A DNA stretch of 64,000 bases from Pelecanus crispus (lineage: Eukaryota > Chordata > Aves > Pelecaniformes > Pelecanidae). The translations under genes were made by a program, and so were the position numbers. A model generated the notes under the pieces. It was not told the origin of the DNA. It made no database searches and saw nothing but the letters and a program-made list of their open reading frames with translations. Position 1 is the first letter of the stretch; each line of letters starts with the position of its first letter. The stretch covers positions 5,219,501 through 5,283,500 of the forward strand of contig NC_134649.1 of NCBI RefSeq assembly GCF_030463565.1. Direction: 5' to 3'. Shown here in pieces: positions 60,481 to 64,000 of the stretch.

Positions 60481-60697
60481 AGCATGATTGTTCAGAGGCA
60501 GCTGAGCCAGAGAATGGCCTTACAGAGCAGGGTTAAACTGGTCCCAAAGAGTTGAATACTGCCAGATCAAGAAAGGGAACAGAGTCTTCTGCTCCTAACT
60601 GAGATATTTTTTCCCCCAATATTTTTCTCTCAAGTAATAAAGCTTTGAAAATTCTTTTCAGCCTTACATTCAATGGTCCCAATTTGCTTTGCAAATG

Positions 60698-60842
60698 TTA
60701 ATAAGGGTTAAGCCTCACAAAACCACCAAGGTATGGCAAAGCACTGTCATCCCCATTCAGACGAGGGATACCAAGGCGTAGATGAGTGAAGCGAATTGCA
60801 CAAGGATCAGTGGCAGGAGCAAAATCCTAAGAGTTCTGATGT
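60698..60842 (-). repeat. Well-preserved MIR-like SINE, antisense
   Basis: gcctcacaaaaccaccaagg, then TCATCCCCATTCAGACGAGG, GATACCAAGGCGTAGATGAG, TTGCACAAGGATCAGTGGCA and GGAGCAAAATCCTAAGAGTT follow the full reverse-complement order of MIR (CCTCACAACAACCCTATGAGG, ATCCCCATTTTACAGATGAGG, AAACTGAGGCACAGAGAG, TTGCCCAAGGTCACACAG, GAGCxGGGATTCGAACCCAG). It is the most complete MIR-like copy in the window. Confidence 0.87.
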
Positions 60843-62200
60843 CCTATTTTATATTTTAGCTAAAACTCTTTCTCACATAATGCTGCAAGTTTCATATAGC
60901 TGTATGAGAGAAAGGGTCTCTTTTCTCAATTATTGGGCATATCTGGTCATTGGGGGTTTTTTGTGGGGTTTTGGTGGGTGGTTTTTTTTTTACTTTATGA
61001 AGCCATCTCTGGATCCAGTCTGTCTTACAGCTAGATCCTGGCAAGAGACCTGGCAAACTATGCAGAAAGATCCCAGCAGCTATATTTCTGTGTTCAGTTC
61101 TCGTGAGGACAGAAGGGGATGTCATTATTGCTGCTGTTCCTGGCAATCTGCTCTGACTGGGAAACTGGAGCGGACAGTAGCATTCTTCTCACTGAAAGTA
61201 GACAGTAGATGATGGATAGAATTTTTCCAATAGGTAATTAGATGGGCATGGTAACTAGACAGTCATAAAGATGCCTGATCATCTCATAAACGTCCCTCAT
61301 ATGGTGTGCTGGCCATGAAATGTTCTCAGAATTTTATTGACTTTCATCCCTTCTCCATGAAAAATCTCAGCATTCTTGCTGGTTCCTGCTTGCAAATGGA
61401 TTTAGAGGCCCATTGGGGAAAAGATTTCACTTCCTCCTCCCCCCCTCCCCCCCCTTTGTTTTTCTTTTTCTTCTTTTTTCTCTTTCCTGAAGACAGCACA
61501 TAGCTCTGCAGTTGCTATTGAAATAATAGTATTTGGGAACTGGCTCTTAAGGAAGCAGGAGAACTGTTGATTAATGCACCTATGTGCAATAAAGCAGTGT
61601 ATTTGGTCTTCAGATTTTTGGACGCTTAATTTTTTTTGTCTATTTATGATGAATGTGAGTGGATCATTGGTGTGGACTATTAACAGAGTCTCCTTTTTCT
61701 TTTGATTGCTGGAACTCGTGTAGCTCTTTATAGACTCTTGAAGGACATCACATGGGGTCTCAACCCATTTATTAAACAATAGAAGTAGTGAGAGAGAGAG
61801 GGAGACAGGATGTAAACAGTCATCCCTAAACATGAGTGTTTATATCCCCAGCTTGCTGTTTGAGTGGGGTTTCATGGCTGGGAGTGCCCTCAGGTCATCA
61901 CTGAGCAGCTTGTTTGACTGTGACTTCTGAATGATGAATGTCTCCACTTAAATTACAGATCACTACCCCATAACAAAACCCACCACTCTTATTGGCCTCC
62001 GCAGGGGCACCAAAGGGTGACTGGACAGTGGTGGAGGGTTTCACCTGCTACAACACTGCTCTCTTCCTGACGGTAAATGGAAATTTGTCACCAGTTTGTC
62101 CTGTAGGACGTGTGGTGGTGAAGTTTGAGTCAGCACTTGCTGCTCTGTCTTTTCACTGTAGACAGAGTTTTCCTGTCTGTGGTACTGCCCATCAGATTAG
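60843..62200. other. Intergenic, G/T-rich and pyrimidine tracts
   Basis: Holds a G/T-rich run at 60951-60993 and a long pyrimidine tract at 61430-61488. The minus-strand ORF over the pyrimidine tract is a Lys/Glu/Arg/Gly low-complexity artefact. No gene is recognised. Confidence 0.55.
61430..61488. repeat. Polypyrimidine tract (about 59 bp)
   Basis: All C/T except one G at 61458, with C-runs first and T-runs after. Such tracts are prone to slippage and can form triplex DNA. Confidence 0.85.
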
Positions 62201-62201
62201 T

Positions 62202-62349
62202 TAGGGTCAAAAGCTGAATACTTGGGGTTTTGACCTTTGAATGAACCTCACAAAAAATAAAGACAAGGAAATTGTTTCTACAGTGCTCTGTCCAGTACTT
62301 GAGGATGGATTTGAACATCAAAGGATGGGTAGTTCAGAAAGACAGAGAC
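62202..62349 (+). repeat. Diverged direct repeat, copy A
   Basis: Begins TAGGGTCAAAAGCTGAAT, includes CTTTGAATGAACCT, AATAAAGACAAGGAAAT and ACATCAAAGGATGG, and aligns with 63721-63869 by eye at roughly 75-80% identity over about 150 bp. I do not recognise the family. It has no coding potential. Confidence 0.85.
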
Positions 62350-63720
62350 ACAGTTGTGTTCTTGAATTCAGAAGAGTGTATAAATTCCCCTCATCTCTTT
62401 GGGGGAAAAAACTCCCCCATGTGTCTAGCTTATACTTGCTGTTTGTATTGTGTTTCTCCTTTGGCTGTGACAAGTCCTGATAAAAACAATTTAAAAGAAA
62501 CAAATTGGGGTCCAAGATGGCTGGGAAGTGAAGGGACCATTATGTTTAATTATTTGCTTTAAAACAGTTTGCAGACTGGAATTAGTTTGGGAATGTCTGT
62601 CCCCCTGTTTGGATAGACAAAAAGCTAGTTATCATAGCAAACTGCCTGTTTGTTGTCTACCTACAACAAAGTCAACCTACAGAAGTCCTGTTTTCCCCTC
62701 AAAAATGAGCAAGTGTAGCAGAAGCAGCAATGGTGGGCGTGCAGTAAAAGTTTGGGCCATTCTGGAGTGTGCTGCAGAGTCGAGGCAAATGTTTGTCAGC
62801 AATTTCCTCCCAGCAGCCTGCGGACCCCCTCTTGTGTTGGTCAGTCAAAAGCCAGTGGTAATACCTCCCTGCTGCCCCCTGACAGATTGATTTTGACCCT
62901 TAATGTGCCCTTCCACCTGCTAATTACTTGGTCACGCTCTCTCCCAATGCCCTTTCCACCTGGCGGTGGCCTGGTTTTGTCATTCTCCCATTCTGCTGCT
63001 GCCCTCTCCACCTTTTGGTTATTTGTTCTTAAAGCCCTCTCCTCCTTCTCCTCCTCCTGCTGGCCATCCCAAGGATAGTCATTACTATCCAAAATATTTG
63101 GATATCCAAATTTTTTTTTTGATTTTGCTGACTCCCAGCGATCTGGTCTCTAATGCCTATTGGTTGGTGGGAGCAGGGGAGGGGGAGTGAAAATCAGTTT
63201 TTTCCCTTTTAATTTGTGCTTTGTTGTTGCTGGTTTGACCTCTAATTAGGTGCCCGGCTGTTGTTTGCTTGCTGATGGCTTTTACAGAATGGTCCCTTGT
63301 AAATACATACAGAAAGAGCCAGAGAGTAACTGGAGATTGTGGACCACTCTTTTATTTCCTGGGAGCCTATTAAAGGCAGTTTCCAGTTTATCCATCCATC
63401 TCTTTGTCAAGTTGCCTCCTGTGTCCATCCACTTGTGCATTTATTTAGTGGTAATATTAGCTACTGTATCATCCTCTAGGATTGTACCAGCATGTTTCAG
63501 AATAAAGCCAGAGATGCAAAGTGCACTGAACCCATTATAAAAAAATAAAAGGGCTTTCCTTGATGGCATTTAGCTCAATAAACACAGTTTGTCAGAGATG
63601 TCTTTATCTCCTTACATTTAAGCGATTAAATGTTGGTAAAAATAGCTTCAGAAATAAAACATGAAGAGAGCTTCTGGCAAAGCCCTGTCCAGTTTAATTC
63701 ATACATTAAATATTTGCTAG
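62350..63720. promoter_or_regulatory. Segment between the repeats, candidate regulatory DNA
   Basis: Less AT-rich than its surroundings. It carries three copies of GCCCTxTCCACCT (62907, 62949, 63001), a CACCTG next to TAATTA (62914-62926), and CTGCCCCCTGACA (partial CTCF-like core on the minus strand, 62865-62885). No convincing exon is seen. Regulatory function is inferred from motifs only. Confidence 0.3.
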
Positions 63721-63869
63721 TAGGGTCAAAAGCTGAATGCTTAGATATTTTGCCCTTTGAATGAACCTAGCTAAAATAAAGACAAGGAAATCGGTTCTGC
63801 AGAAGCTGTCTCCAGAATACTAGGATCAATTTAAACATCAAAGGATGGAGAGATCATACAGACAGACAG
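63721..63869 (+). repeat. Diverged direct repeat, copy B
   Basis: Same orientation as copy A, 1519 bp downstream. It shares the opening TAGGGTCAAAAGCTGAAT without mismatch and the AATAAAGACAAGGAAAT and ACATCAAAGGATGG blocks. Similarity fades after GACAGACAG. Confidence 0.85.
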
Positions 63870-64000
63870 CCATATTATTCTGCAAAATTAATACTCAGAG
63901 AGGTGTTTCCTGAATTCTGAATCTTGTGCAGGGAAGATAATATTAAAATTTCAGAGTTTTAATGATGTAAAAGCCAGTCCTTGATCCTTAGCTGCTGAAA

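Noticed and set aside
60951..60993. Telomere-like or G-quadruplex G/T tract
   Set aside because: Only three G-runs of three or more; no TTAGGG periodicity.
61402..61833. 143-codon minus-strand ORF over the pyrimidine tract
   Set aside because: Its Lys/Glu/Arg/Gly run is simply the translated low-complexity tract.
1..64000. tRNA, rRNA, CRISPR, phage, operon or toxin-type systems
   Set aside because: None of the required signals (cloverleaf with TTCGA box, regular spacer arrays, packed ORFs with ribosome sites) is present. The DNA is ordinary vertebrate genic and intergenic sequence.

Overview
This window looks like single-copy vertebrate nuclear DNA, most likely from a bird. The evidence is large AT-rich introns with strict GT-AG boundaries, one CpG-island promoter, and a minus-strand CR1 LINE 3' end (about 15085-15165) with the terminal ATTCTATG-type repeat that is abundant in avian genomes. 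Old MIR-like and CR1/L3-like remnants are also present. A crocodilian or turtle source is not formally excluded. I see no prokaryotic operons, CRISPR arrays, phage or plasmid features.

The only gene I can support is a nine-exon gene on the plus strand, running from the CpG island (ATG at 2711) to a stop at 42458-42460 and a poly(A) signal at 42606. The nine coding segments join in frame with matching phases at every junction and encode about 374 residues. The product belongs to the FAM169 family. Its length and short last exon fit FAM169B rather than the much longer FAM169A. Exon 6 carries a complete GNAT-type acetyl-CoA loop motif (R-x-x-G-x-G at residues 203-208), which suggests a lysine or amine N-acetyltransferase-like fold. 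Catalysis is an inference.

Layout: 1-2.38 kb is upstream DNA with no recognised gene. 2.38-3.25 kb is the CpG island with exon 1. 2.7-42.2 kb is the gene, with introns of 13.0, 2.8, 7.6, 1.1, 7.6, 2.4, 3.1 and 1.0 kb. 42.64-64 kb is gene-free. From memory of human 15q26.3 synteny, the FAM169B promoter side faces IGF1R and its 3' side faces a gene-poor interval toward ARRDC4, so the right-hand third may be part of a regulatory desert (inference). That part holds ancient MIR-like SINE remnants, candidate CTCF sites, a 20-bp perfect palindrome, a diverged 150-bp direct repeat 1.5 kb apart, and a threefold GCCCTxTCCACCT motif.

I did not find a new multi-gene system. The best leads are the intact GNAT-like motif in an apparently intact avian FAM169B, the TISU/YY1-like start site, the twin 16-bp palindromes in intron 3, the intron-1 G-quadruplex block, and the repeat pair and motif cluster near the right end. 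Conservation statements are untested because no alignment could be run.
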